From contig NZ_RQGH01000039.1 in assembly GCF_004769635.1 (NCBI RefSeq), positions 1 to 64,000 on the forward strand: DNA of 64,000 nucleotides, in the 5' to 3' direction. Position 1 is the first letter of the stretch, and each line of letters opens with the position of its first letter. The notes beneath the pieces are model-generated. The model saw only the letters and a list, made by a program, of their open reading frames with translations, was not told the origin of the DNA and made no database searches. Source of the DNA: Leptospira jelokensis (GTDB lineage: Bacteria > Spirochaetota > Leptospiria > Leptospirales > Leptospiraceae). The translations under genes were made by a program, and so were the position numbers. Of this stretch, positions 1-8,532 are shown in pieces.

Positions 1-3000
1 ACCACTCCCAATCTCATCCTCCTCGATACAAACGGGGATGGAATTCCCGATGCGGTTGACAGCAATGGAGATGGGATTGCCGACTACTACATCAGTCCCA
101 ATCCACCTGGTTTTCTGACAACTGCACCTGGTGGAACAGGAAACCCAGTTGTCATCATCATTGATTCGAATGGGAACCCAGTTGGGTTTGATACAGATGG
201 GGACGGCGTCGCCAATGACACGACCATTGTGACTATTCTTAGCGATACCACACCTCCCACTCTCACTAGTTCTTTGTTAGCTGGTTCCTATTCAACAGCA
301 CAGACGACTACGCTTACTTGTTCGGATAACAGAGCTCCTGGTTCCATTGTTTACACTTTGGATGCGAGTTCGCCTAGTTTTTCTCCAAAAACGGGAACAG
401 TATCCAATCGATCCTCTCAATCCATTTCCTTATCGACAGAAGGAAATCATACGTTACAAGCGCTCTGCCGTGACCTAGCAGGAAATCTTTCAGCACCACT
501 GAACATCACATATACGATAGATAGCCAAATCCCAGCGATCTCTATTGTGAGCCAAACAGCAGCAGCCATCAGTTCCCAAGTGGGTGCGATAAATAGTTCA
601 ACAATCACTTGGAGGACAAATCGTTCTGGCTCCTTTGTCATCCGAGAAGGGAGTGATTGTTCCCAAGGAACACTTGTGACTTCAGGAAATGCCTCTGCCA
701 ATGCGGACCAGCCCTTCCAACGGTCTCATTCCAATTTTACGGGTGAAGGCACGAAGACCTATCGGATTTGTGTCACTGGTTCGAATGGACTTACCGGTTT
801 TGCCTCCGCAACTCTGATGCGGGACGATACGGCACCGACTGTTACCACTTCACCAGGAGCTGGGAATTTTAGTTTGGCAACATCTGTGTCTGCCTCTTGT
901 TCCGATACTGGTGGATCAGGATGTGACAAGATCGCCTATGCCGTGCAAGTTGGCTCTTCGCCGAACAATCCTTCCATCCAAGGAACGACTGGCACAATCA
1001 CAAGTGGAAACTTATACAATGCAAGCCTTGCCATGACGGATGGGTCCACCACCTATACAAAGTTTGTGGCAAGAGACCTTGCTGGGAATGTTTCCAGTGT
1101 TCACTCGCAAAATTATACGGTTGATACCGAAGTTGCGAACATCACAGTCAACACTTATACCCAAGCCACCAATGGATCTTCTCATGTTTCCCTCCATTGG
1201 CAAAGTTCAAAAGCTGGCACATACCAAATCCGAATCGGCGGCACCAATTGTTCCAATGGAACTGCGGTGAGCAATGGGGGAAATAATTCCAATGCCACAG
1301 GGAATGCTTCTGCATCCACAGAAATCACATCCACAATTGCCAACTCACAGTTTGCCGAAGGGGACAATACCGTTCGTATTTGTGTTGCAAACTTAGTCGG
1401 AAGCTTTGGCTCCAATTCACGAACCATTCAAAAAGACACGACAGCACCCGTGGTGACAATGGCCTCTCCTTCAGGTGTTGGTCCCTTTGCCACCGGAACC
1501 CAACTCCAACTTAGTTGTTCCGATACAAATGGAACCGGCTGTGATAAAATCATTTATACCTTAAATGGCACAGAACCAACGTTTGATGGAAGTGGTGCCG
1601 TGACAAATGGATCTGTGTATACAGCACCTGTGGCTCTTTCGGATGGTGCAAACCAAGTGCGTTACCTGGCCCGAGACTTAGCAGGAAACGTAAGTGCCGG
1701 TGGGAACCAGAGTTTCGATATCGTTGGCCCACCTGATGCACCAGTCTTTGTCTCTGCGCTTGGAGGAGGGACCACTGCATTCGTTCAATGGTGGCAGGTA
1801 ACGGGAGCAACATCTTACACAGTGTATTATAGCACAAGTCCAGGAGTTACAGCTTCAGATTCAAGTTTTGGTCCAATAAACCAACCCTATGCGACAATTA
1901 CAGGTCTCAATAGCGGGACATTGTATTACTTTAAGGTTGCTGCAAATAATGTCGTTGGCCAAAGTGCTTTGTCATTAATAGAGGCTGGTGCATTGACAAC
2001 AGAGAACCCACCTGGCACAAGTTTAGCTGGCGATTTCATAGATATCTCAGCAGGTTACGATGTTACTCACGATTATAATCCAAGCGCAGCCATTGATGAA
2101 ATAGGTAAAAAAATATTTGTATCTTCAATATTACAATCTACTAATCAAATACGATTAGTACGTTGTGAGCTCAATGGAACTTCTTGCATTGGCACTACCC
2201 TTACAAGTGAACAATCTGCTTCCCATTTTACCATTACGAAATCAAAATTAGTTTTTGATCCTTTTAACAGGAAAATACTTGTTATAAATAATATTGGATT
2301 ACTGCCCACTATGTTTAAATGCGACTTAGATTTATCAAATTGTATCTATAGGAATATCTCTGCCGGCCAAGGACAAAATTCTGCTTCAAATAAAAGTATT
2401 AAAGGCATAGTGGACCCTATCAATAGGAAACTATTGGTTCTTTCGTATAATACCAATGGAAGTGCAGTGAGTCTTTTTCGATGTGATCTAGATGGAGTGA
2501 ATTGCTCACATTCAAACATAATTAACTCTGGTGGACTTCGTTCGTCTGACATGATATTTGATCAAAAAAACAGGAAATTAATTATTGCAGGTTCAAATGG
2601 AAATGGTACGTTAATGGTTTTTAACTGTAATTTAGATGCTAGCTCATGTATTAACAGAATGAACATTGGATCTTTGTATTCTGGTGCCGTACCTAGTCTC
2701 GCAATAGATCCTACCAATGATAAATTGTTGATTGGTACTATGAATATAGGCAACTCAAGAAAACCTAATATTACTAAATGTAATTTAGATGGAACAAGTT
2801 GCACACAAACCGACGTATCTCTTGGTTACGGACATGGCTCTGGTAATTCCCCGGTTTTAAATGTTGATCTCGTCAACAATAAAATTTTACTGGTGACAAG
2901 AAATGAACCTAATCTTTACAGACCTGGTTTGTTTCGATGTGACTCAAATATTACAAATTGCAACCATACAGATCTATTAGGCCCCGGAGGGACCCAAGAA

Positions 3001-3132
3001 TCAGGCAACCAAATTACGTTAACCGAATATACTGAACCAGAGGCAATTTTTGATCGAATTAATGGGAAACTTTTGATTATTGTAACCGCAGGTATATCTT
3101 CAAATAGAAGACCTCACCTCTTCATCTGGTAA
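1..3132 (+). CDS. Large modular surface protein, 3' part (5' end outside window)
   Basis: The frame is open from base 1, so the gene starts upstream and 1043 codons are visible. The first about 75 residues hold Asp/Asn/Gly-rich repeats of the DTNGDGIPD and DTDGDGVAND type, as in calcium-binding thrombospondin-3 or dockerin-like repeats. Several Ig-like units of about 100 residues follow, with recurring TAPTVT...CSD, GCDKI.Y and YLARDLAGNVS motifs, resembling chitobiase C-terminal-like (CHB_HEX) domains. One fibronectin-III-like module follows (from PPDAPVF). The last about 370 residues repeat a unit with DP.NRKLL...F.C.LD...C, probably a beta-propeller with one Cys pair per blade. The architecture suggests a secreted or surface-exposed Leptospira protein. 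Ligand and function are unknown. The ends of the repeats are approximate. Confidence 0.85.
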   Translation, partial: TTPNLILLDTNGDGIPDAVDSNGDGIADYYISPNPPGFLTTAPGGTGNPVVIIIDSNGNPVGFDTDGDGVANDTTIVTILSDTTPPTLTSSLLAGSYSTAQTTTLTCSDNRAPGSIVYTLDASSPSFSPKTGTVSNRSSQSISLSTEGNHTLQALCRDLAGNLSAPLNITYTIDSQIPAISIVSQTAAAISSQVGAINSSTITWRTNRSGSFVIREGSDCSQGTLVTSGNASANADQPFQRSHSNFTGEGTKTYRICVTGSNGLTGFASATLMRDDTAPTVTTSPGAGNFSLATSVSASCSDTGGSGCDKIAYAVQVGSSPNNPSIQGTTGTITSGNLYNASLAMTDGSTTYTKFVARDLAGNVSSVHSQNYTVDTEVANITVNTYTQATNGSSHVSLHWQSSKAGTYQIRIGGTNCSNGTAVSNGGNNSNATGNASASTEITSTIANSQFAEGDNTVRICVANLVGSFGSNSRTIQKDTTAPVVTMASPSGVGPFATGTQLQLSCSDTNGTGCDKIIYTLNGTEPTFDGSGAVTNGSVYTAPVALSDGANQVRYLARDLAGNVSAGGNQSFDIVGPPDAPVFVSALGGGTTAFVQWWQVTGATSYTVYYSTSPGVTASDSSFGPINQPYATITGLNSGTLYYFKVAANNVVGQSALSLIEAGALTTENPPGTSLAGDFIDISAGYDVTHDYNPSAAIDEIGKKIFVSSILQSTNQIRLVRCELNGTSCIGTTLTSEQSASHFTITKSKLVFDPFNRKILVINNIGLLPTMFKCDLDLSNCIYRNISAGQGQNSASNKSIKGIVDPINRKLLVLSYNTNGSAVSLFRCDLDGVNCSHSNIINSGGLRSSDMIFDQKNRKLIIAGSNGNGTLMVFNCNLDASSCINRMNIGSLYSGAVPSLAIDPTNDKLLIGTMNIGNSRKPNITKCNLDGTSCTQTDVSLGYGHGSGNSPVLNVDLVNNKILLVTRNEPNLYRPGLFRCDSNITNCNHTDLLGPGGTQESGNQITLTEYTEPEAIFDRINGKLLIIVTAGISSNRRPHLFIW

Positions 3133-3133
3133 A

Positions 3134-3270
3134 CCCCTGCGCCAGGGATCCGAAGGGCTTAGGTCACCTGCCATCGCTCGATGGTGGGGGACGGGAGCGT
3201 GAGCGCACCCCGGAGTGAGCCCGGTCGGCTTTTATAAAAGTCACACCAGCGAACCAATGCGAGGCGCCCA
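3134..3270. repeat. 137-bp GC-rich intergenic repeat, copy A
   Basis: This stretch begins two bases after the stop of the upstream gene and matches 4993-5129 over its full length, in the same orientation, at roughly 80 percent identity by eye. Shared blocks include CTGCGCCAGGGATCC, CACCTGCCATCGCTCGATGG, GCGCACCCCGGAGTGAGCCC and a terminal CGAGGCGCCCA-like block. It contains small inverted repeats (CCATCG-CT-CGATGG). It is much more GC-rich than its surroundings and has no convincing reading frame. No clear target-site duplication is visible. It could be a miniature mobile or structured RNA element. Confidence 0.8.
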
Positions 3271-3315
3271 TCATCATGAAACAAAAATCTAATAACAAGT
3301 AACCAAAGGAACCCA

Positions 3316-4242
3316 ATGAATCTGAAAACACTTCTAATGATCTTCTTTCTCTCTACGAACTTTCTTTTTGCACAAGAGGCAGTGGAAGAGCGAAAAACGA
3401 ATCCCAAAACCTATGAATATGGATTGAAGGGACAAAATTTTACCTATGTTCCGTTTGAAACAAATTCAATCATCGCTTACAACAAATCGGATTTACGCAA
3501 TAACAAAGATTTGGTGTATTTGCCATTCTTTAAGTATCGGAATATGGAGAAAAAATTTGGATTTGATTTTGATATGGTGAATATCAAACTTGCGGATCCT
3601 TACCAAAAAACGTTTTACTTGGGTAGTAATGGACTTTTTCCTTCGGCGATTCCCTATGGAAATTTCCAAAGGCAAGAATACCGGTTTAATTTCTTTTATA
3701 TGCCTCTTGAGAACCAAATTTTTTATTTTGGACTTGGGTTATTAAAAATCGATCGGATGTATCAGGTTGAAAATTATGAATTTACCGACAGTATTCGTCA
3801 TGACAAAATCAATTCCTACGGGATTTCCATTCCACTTCGTAGTAATATTCAAATTTGGGAAGGATTGGAATTAAATTTAGGATTGGATCCTTATATTACT
3901 TACGGTAACAGAGATTATGTGAACCAATGGACGGGAAATCGTTATTCGGCCGATGGCAGATATGGCCCTTATTTTTCGTTATCAAAAACCAATCCAAACA
4001 ATATCACAGAAATTTTAGGATTTCAGGCAGAGATTTCTCTCTCCTACAAAATTTATGACCAAACTCGATTGTATTTTGGCTTTATGCGAAACCAGTCTAA
4101 GATCCGTTCCATCAATTTTGACCAAACAAATTATACCTATTATGGCGCAGACAATCAGTTGTATGTGACAAGTAGAAGCCCCTTTGAAAGTGCTATCGAC
4201 ACTCATAGTTCCTATTATTTAGGAATTTCAAACACACACTAA
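3316..4242 (+). CDS. Putative outer-membrane beta-barrel protein
   Basis: The product has 308 residues. It begins with a clear signal peptide (residues 1 to about 20, ending LFAQEA). The rest is rich in aromatic residues and in alternating polar/hydrophobic stretches such as YRFNFFYMPL, TRLYFGFMRN and SSYYLGISNTH, as expected for amphipathic strands of an outer-membrane barrel. No catalytic motif is seen. It is most likely a Leptospira-type outer-membrane protein of unknown role. The gene stands alone between repeat copy A and the DUF1993 gene. The start has a fitting signal peptide and a purine-rich AAAGGAA 7 bases upstream. Confidence 0.65.
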   Translation: MNLKTLLMIFFLSTNFLFAQEAVEERKTNPKTYEYGLKGQNFTYVPFETNSIIAYNKSDLRNNKDLVYLPFFKYRNMEKKFGFDFDMVNIKLADPYQKTFYLGSNGLFPSAIPYGNFQRQEYRFNFFYMPLENQIFYFGLGLLKIDRMYQVENYEFTDSIRHDKINSYGISIPLRSNIQIWEGLELNLGLDPYITYGNRDYVNQWTGNRYSADGRYGPYFSLSKTNPNNITEILGFQAEISLSYKIYDQTRLYFGFMRNQSKIRSINFDQTNYTYYGADNQLYVTSRSPFESAIDTHSSYYLGISNTH

Positions 4243-4293
4243 ACCATTAGGACGACGATCCATTTTAAAATTTATCATTTAATCGGTTGATTT

Positions 4294-4321
4294 TGCATCT
4301 ACTCAAATTGGAGTAGATGCA
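4294..4321 (+). promoter_or_regulatory. Perfect hairpin enclosing the ribosome-binding site of the DUF1993 gene
   Basis: TGCATCTACTC (4294-4304) and GAGTAGATGCA (4311-4321) are perfect 11-bp inverted repeats separated by the six bases AAATTG. The right arm contains the Shine-Dalgarno-like GGAG and the first base of the ATG at 4321. In mRNA the structure would cover the ribosome-binding site. In DNA it could also be a protein operator. Confidence 0.6.
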
Positions 4322-4839
4322 TGAATGAATCAATGATCTTTGAAATCACTGTCCAATCCTTTAAAAAAGGTCTTGGGAATTTACTAAAAATTTTAGAAAA
4401 AGCAGAACTCCATGCGGAATCTAAAAAGTTCCCTTTCGAAAACTTACTGACGGCAAGATTATTCCCAGACCAATTCCATTTAACCAAACAAATCCAAATT
4501 GCCAGTGATACGGCAAAACTTTGTGTCGCGCGTATTTCGGGAAAAGAGGCACCGAAACACGATGATACGGAATCAAACTTGGCGGAACTGAAAACAAGGA
4601 TCCAATCGGTAATCCAGTATTTAGAAACGTATACAGAATCAGATTTTAAATCTGTGTTTGAGATGAAAGTATCGCAGCCGAGATGGGAAGGACAGTATCT
4701 CACCGGATTTGAATACCTAACCCATCATGCAATCCCAAACTTTTATTTTCACGTCACTACTGCTTATGCAATTCTAAGACACAACGGCGTGGAGATTGGG
4801 AAAAAAGATTATTTGGGTGAGATGCCATTTAAGAAATAA
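4321..4839 (+). CDS. DUF1993 family protein
   Basis: The 172-residue product resembles the DUF1993 family over its whole length: an N-terminal helix with TVQSFKKGLGNLLKILEKAE, then RLFPDQFHLTKQIQIASD, AKLCVARISGKEAP.HDDTE and a C-terminal NFYFHVTTAYAILRHNGVEIGKKDYLG. The family forms DinB-like helical bundles in the cytosol and has no established activity. The length is usual for the family. The ATG at 4321 fits the family start; ATG 4333 is the alternative. A perfect hairpin covers the first start codon, so translation may be controlled. Confidence 0.85.
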   Translation: MNESMIFEITVQSFKKGLGNLLKILEKAELHAESKKFPFENLLTARLFPDQFHLTKQIQIASDTAKLCVARISGKEAPKHDDTESNLAELKTRIQSVIQYLETYTESDFKSVFEMKVSQPRWEGQYLTGFEYLTHHAIPNFYFHVTTAYAILRHNGVEIGKKDYLGEMPFKK

Positions 4840-4984
4840 AATCCATAGAATTGATTCGAGTATGTAAAAACTCGAGTCATTGCAAAAAGACAGAATTAAG
4901 AAATGTAAATTGGTGATCCATCAGAGATTTCTGAGTGGTTGTTTGAACTCATTTCAATTCATTCCATCGAATTAATCCGTTTAT

Positions 4985-4996
4985 CCCCCCCCCCCC
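4985..4996. repeat. Poly-C tract (12 C)
   Basis: Twelve consecutive C residues lie at the left edge of repeat copy B. Such homopolymers are prone to slipped-strand length change. The tract is not inside a gene and no promoter is obvious next to it. An assembly or sequencing length error is also possible. Confidence 0.85.
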
Positions 4997-5129
4997 TGCG
5001 CCAGGGATCCGGAGGGCTTGGTCACCTGCCATCGCTCGATGGCTGGGGACGGGAGCGTTAGCGCACCCCGGAGTGAGCCCGCTCGGTTTGCAAAGGAAGT
5101 CCATTCAACGAACCAATCCGAGGCGCCCA
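4993..5129. repeat. 137-bp GC-rich intergenic repeat, copy B
   Basis: This is the second copy of the element at 3134-3270, with the same length and orientation. It has a GCCATCG-CT-CGATGGC hairpin and the same terminal CGAGGCGCCCA block. The middle (about 5085-5110) is the most divergent part. The left end merges into the poly-C tract. Confidence 0.8.
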
Positions 5130-5217
5130 AAAATTCATTTATGGAGATTGGATGATCATAGAATATCTTAATCACAACCTAATGGTTGGTCGCAAGCAAT
5201 TGCAAACAATCATTCAA

Positions 5218-5252
5218 TAAAAAAACCACCCGAGGTAACCCAAGGATGGTTT
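5218..5252 (-). terminator. Probable intrinsic terminator of pckA
   Basis: Read on the minus strand, AAACCATCC pairs with GGGTGGTTT (one mismatch) around an 11-base loop, followed directly by TTTTATTG. It lies about 90 bases after the pckA stop codon and is the best terminator-like structure there. Confidence 0.6.
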
Positions 5253-5342
5253 ATCATGAATTCCTTTTCTTGTAAAAGGGAATTTGAATGGCCGCCTAAT
5301 CGGAACCAGGCGACGACTCTTTTTTTGTTTTCCTAACGCGGT

Positions 5343-6935
5343 TTATGCGATCGGGCCGTATTGGCTGTAATCAAATTCCTTTGAACCAGTGAGATACTTT
5401 TTGTAGTTTTCTACAAATTGTTTCGCAAGGTCAGCGGCAGTTTTGTCGTATTCTTCTTTGTTTTCCCAAGCGTTACGTGGGTTTAGGATATGTGCATCCA
5501 CACCATTTACCGATTTAGGGAAAGACACTTGGAATACTGGGTGTTTTTCAAACTCTGATTTTTCAATGTTTCCATTGAGGATTTCATTGATGATTTGGCG
5601 AGTTGCAGGAAGGTTCATCCTTTTTCCAACACCATACTTGCCACCCACAAGTCCTGTGTTGATGAGGTAGGCATTTACTTGGTGTTTTTTCATTTTTTCA
5701 CCGAGTAACTTTGCATAGTATGTTGGGTGGAGGGTCATAAACGCCTGACCAAAACAAGCAGAGAAAGTCGCTTGTGGTTCTTTGACACCGCGCTCTGTTC
5801 CAGCCACCTTTGCCGTATAACCAGAAAGGAAGTGGTACATCGCTTGTTCGATGGAAAGTTTCGATACCGCTGGAAGCACTCCATATGCATCATAAGTTAA
5901 GAAGATCACAGTGTTTGGGTGACCCGCTTTCGATCCTGGTTGGATGTTGTCGATGTGGAAGATCGGGTAAGAAACACGTGTGTTTTCTGTTTTTGCCGCA
6001 GAAGAGTAATCTACTTTCTTAGTAGTTGCATCGTAGACAACGTTTTCAAGGAGAGCATCACGTCGGATCGCTGCATAGATTTCTGGTTCTGTTTTTGGAT
6101 CGAGGTTGATGGTTTTTGCGTAACAGCCACCTTCAATGTTGAAGATTCCATTGTCGTCCCAACCATGTTCATCATCACCAATCAGTTTACGATTTGGATC
6201 AGTGGAAAGGGTTGTTTTTCCTGTTCCAGAAAGACCAAAAAATAGGGCGCTATCTCCATCCTTACCAACGTTAGCGGAACAATGCATAGTTAATACATTC
6301 TTAAGTGGCAAGTAGTAGTTCATGACGGAGAAAATCCCTTTTTTCATTTCCCCACCGTATTCCGTTCCACCGATGATACAGATTTTTTTCGCTAAGTGGA
6401 AGATCACAAACACTTCAGAATTGAGGCCGTGTTCTTTGTATTTTGCGTTTTTGTAACCAGATGCATTGATGATCGTAAACTCTGGGTTGAGTTTTGCGAG
6501 TTCTTCTTTGGTTGGGCGAAGGAACATGTTGGTGCAAAAGTGGTGTTGCCAAGCTCGTTCTGTTACCACACGGAGAGAGATACGTGTGTCGTCGTTTGTT
6601 CCTGCATGGCCATCGAAAACATAAAGTTTTTTGTTATCGAGGAATTTTGTAACTTCTGCGTAGAGTTCGTTGAAAATGGCTTCGGAAACCTTTGTGTTCA
6701 CTGGTCCCCACCAAATGTTATTGGTAGAAGAAGGTTCATCGACAAAGTATTTGTCTTTTGGGGAACGACCCGTAAAAATCCCTGTATCCACCATCATCGT
6801 TCCGTTATCAGAAGTAACACCTTCTTTGTTATTCAATTCGTGCTGGTAAATTTCTTCGTATGATAAGTTATGGAAGACTTCGGACGGTTTTAGGCCTAAT
6901 TCAGCAAGGCCTTTTAGATTAGTAGATACTGACAT
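5343..6935 (-). CDS. pckA: Phosphoenolpyruvate carboxykinase (ATP)
   Basis: The 530-residue cytosolic enzyme converts oxaloacetate and ATP to phosphoenolpyruvate, CO2 and ADP, the entry step of gluconeogenesis. Leptospira grow on fatty acids, so this is a central reaction. Family signatures include [12 protein letters not shown] near the N-terminus, MHCSANVG, the P-loop [11 protein letters not shown], the metal-binding DDEHGW segment and [11 protein letters not shown]. The length is typical of ATP-type PEPCK. The ATG is preceded by GGAGAG. The gene is divergent from glgA with only 70 bases between, so the two may share regulatory sequence. A hairpin-plus-T-run terminator follows. Confidence 0.97.
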   Translation of the reverse strand: MSVSTNLKGLAELGLKPSEVFHNLSYEEIYQHELNNKEGVTSDNGTMMVDTGIFTGRSPKDKYFVDEPSSTNNIWWGPVNTKVSEAIFNELYAEVTKFLDNKKLYVFDGHAGTNDDTRISLRVVTERAWQHHFCTNMFLRPTKEELAKLNPEFTIINASGYKNAKYKEHGLNSEVFVIFHLAKKICIIGGTEYGGEMKKGIFSVMNYYLPLKNVLTMHCSANVGKDGDSALFFGLSGTGKTTLSTDPNRKLIGDDEHGWDDNGIFNIEGGCYAKTINLDPKTEPEIYAAIRRDALLENVVYDATTKKVDYSSAAKTENTRVSYPIFHIDNIQPGSKAGHPNTVIFLTYDAYGVLPAVSKLSIEQAMYHFLSGYTAKVAGTERGVKEPQATFSACFGQAFMTLHPTYYAKLLGEKMKKHQVNAYLINTGLVGGKYGVGKRMNLPATRQIINEILNGNIEKSEFEKHPVFQVSFPKSVNGVDAHILNPRNAWENKEEYDKTAADLAKQFVENYKKYLTGSKEFDYSQYGPIA

Positions 6936-7005
6936 GGATCTCTCCTCGATTTCACTTTGTGTTTTTCTAGCTTCTTACTTTGCGAGTCGGTGTCAATAAC
7001 AGAAA

Positions 7006-8436
7006 ATGAAGATTCTCCACGCTTCCGCAGAATATTTTCCCTATATTAAGATGGGTGGCCTAGCCGATATGCTTGCCTCCCTCACAAAAGAACAGGCAAA
7101 GGCTGAGGAAGTTTATGTCGCATTACCTCTGATTGGGAAGTTGGGCAAAGAGCCGAAGTGGACTGGCAATGAATACAAAGCCCTGCTCCCAGAAGATGCC
7201 AAAGAAGGAACCATAGCTGTCAGCTTACTAACCAAAGCCAGATTCCTAGAGGCGGAAGAATCTGGTGTGAAATTGTACTTTTTTGATTCGGAATTATTTG
7301 CAAATCTCGAATCCATCTACGGGCAGGCGGAAGAACATTACCGCTTCGCTATCTTTTCTTACGCTTGTTATGCGTTAAGCCAATTCTTACAAGTGGATGC
7401 CTTCCATGCGCATGACTGGCACACTGCCATCGCTTTAGCCCTACAAAAAAATTCACAAAAATCCATCCCTTCCATTTTTACGATCCACAATCTCGCTTAC
7501 CAAGGGGACCATCCCTTTTGGATGACTGGATTTTTAAAAGAAGATCCATTCCGACTCGTCACAAGTCCCTTTGAACATGATGATAAGTGCAATTATATAA
7601 AGGCAGGGATTCTCAGTGCAGGCCAAATCACAACCGTAAGCCCGGGTTACCGAGAAGAAACCTTAAATGAACCGAATGGATTTGGACTGAGTTATGTGTT
7701 AAACAAACGAAAGGATGATTATAGAGGGATATTAAACGGAATCGATTCAGACGAATGGAACCCTGAGTCCGACAAACGAATTTTCCAAACGTACAACACC
7801 ACCAATTGGAAAGATGGCAAACGGAAAAACAAAGAATCACTGTATCAAGAAATCGGAAGGCCTAAGTTGCCATTGGATGCCCCACTCATTGGCCTGATCG
7901 GCAGACTCACCTACCAAAAAGGATTTCCCACATTCCTCCAAGCATTATTAGAAAGACGCCACCTACCACACCGTTATGTGGTTTTAGGCTCAGGGGATCC
8001 CGAAACAGAAAATGCGTTTTTCCATTTGTCGGATACATTGCCCGATGTGTTTTATTTTTATAAAGGATACAACGAATCCCTTGCTCATAAAATTGAGGCC
8101 GCCAGTGATTTTTTCCTAATGCCATCCCTCTTTGAACCTTGTGGCCTAAACCAAATGTACAGCCATGCCTATGGAACCATTCCAATTGTGTCTCGTGTCG
8201 GTGGACTAAAGGATACAGTAGAAGAATCAAATTTATTAAAGTACAAAACTGGAATTGTCTTTGAACCGAATGACAAAGCTTCATTAGGCTATGCTTTGGA
8301 ACGAGCGAACAATTTGTTCGTTTCTCGCGAAAGAGATGATGTAGTGAAAAATATTATGAAACTTGATTGGACGTGGACAAAACGTAAGTTAGAGTATGAT
8401 TCAATTTATAAAACTGCAATCGAACTTTTACAATGA
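7006..8436 (+). CDS. glgA: Glycogen synthase (GT5 family)
   Basis: The 476-residue glycosyltransferase transfers glucose from an activated donor (normally ADP-glucose) to the end of an alpha-1,4-glucan. Lys15 in KMGGLADM matches the conserved K-x-G-G donor-binding motif. HAHDWHTA, TIHNLAYQG, GLIGRLTYQKG and the C-terminal PSLFEPCGLNQMYSHAYGT block with its catalytic Glu are all present. The length is that of bacterial GlgA. No other glycogen gene is adjacent. The ATG at 7006 is followed directly by the canonical first strand (KILHASAEYFP). It is divergent from pckA, which links gluconeogenesis and carbon storage. Confidence 0.95.
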   Translation: MKILHASAEYFPYIKMGGLADMLASLTKEQAKAEEVYVALPLIGKLGKEPKWTGNEYKALLPEDAKEGTIAVSLLTKARFLEAEESGVKLYFFDSELFANLESIYGQAEEHYRFAIFSYACYALSQFLQVDAFHAHDWHTAIALALQKNSQKSIPSIFTIHNLAYQGDHPFWMTGFLKEDPFRLVTSPFEHDDKCNYIKAGILSAGQITTVSPGYREETLNEPNGFGLSYVLNKRKDDYRGILNGIDSDEWNPESDKRIFQTYNTTNWKDGKRKNKESLYQEIGRPKLPLDAPLIGLIGRLTYQKGFPTFLQALLERRHLPHRYVVLGSGDPETENAFFHLSDTLPDVFYFYKGYNESLAHKIEAASDFFLMPSLFEPCGLNQMYSHAYGTIPIVSRVGGLKDTVEESNLLKYKTGIVFEPNDKASLGYALERANNLFVSRERDDVVKNIMKLDWTWTKRKLEYDSIYKTAIELLQ

Positions 8437-8532
8437 ATTGTTAGACCAAGAGCGAGTGACCATAGATTGATACTCAGAAATCATTTTTTCCTTGAGAAAT
8501 AAATTGTATTGAAATGTTGTCTCCAGTAGACG

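Larger units (their letters stand above)
4840..5342. other. 503-bp intergenic stretch without a gene
   Basis: No credible coding frame was found here. It holds a run of 12 C (4985-4996), repeat copy B (4993-5129), the probable pckA terminator (5218-5252), and a weak plus-strand hairpin CGCCT/AGGCG (5293-5312) followed by a T-run at 5319-5326 that might end plus-strand transcripts. Confidence 0.7.

Noticed and set aside
6396..6863. 155-codon open frame opposite pckA
   Set aside because: It lies entirely inside the pckA gene on the other strand and its Cys/Phe-rich translation looks like a shadow frame.
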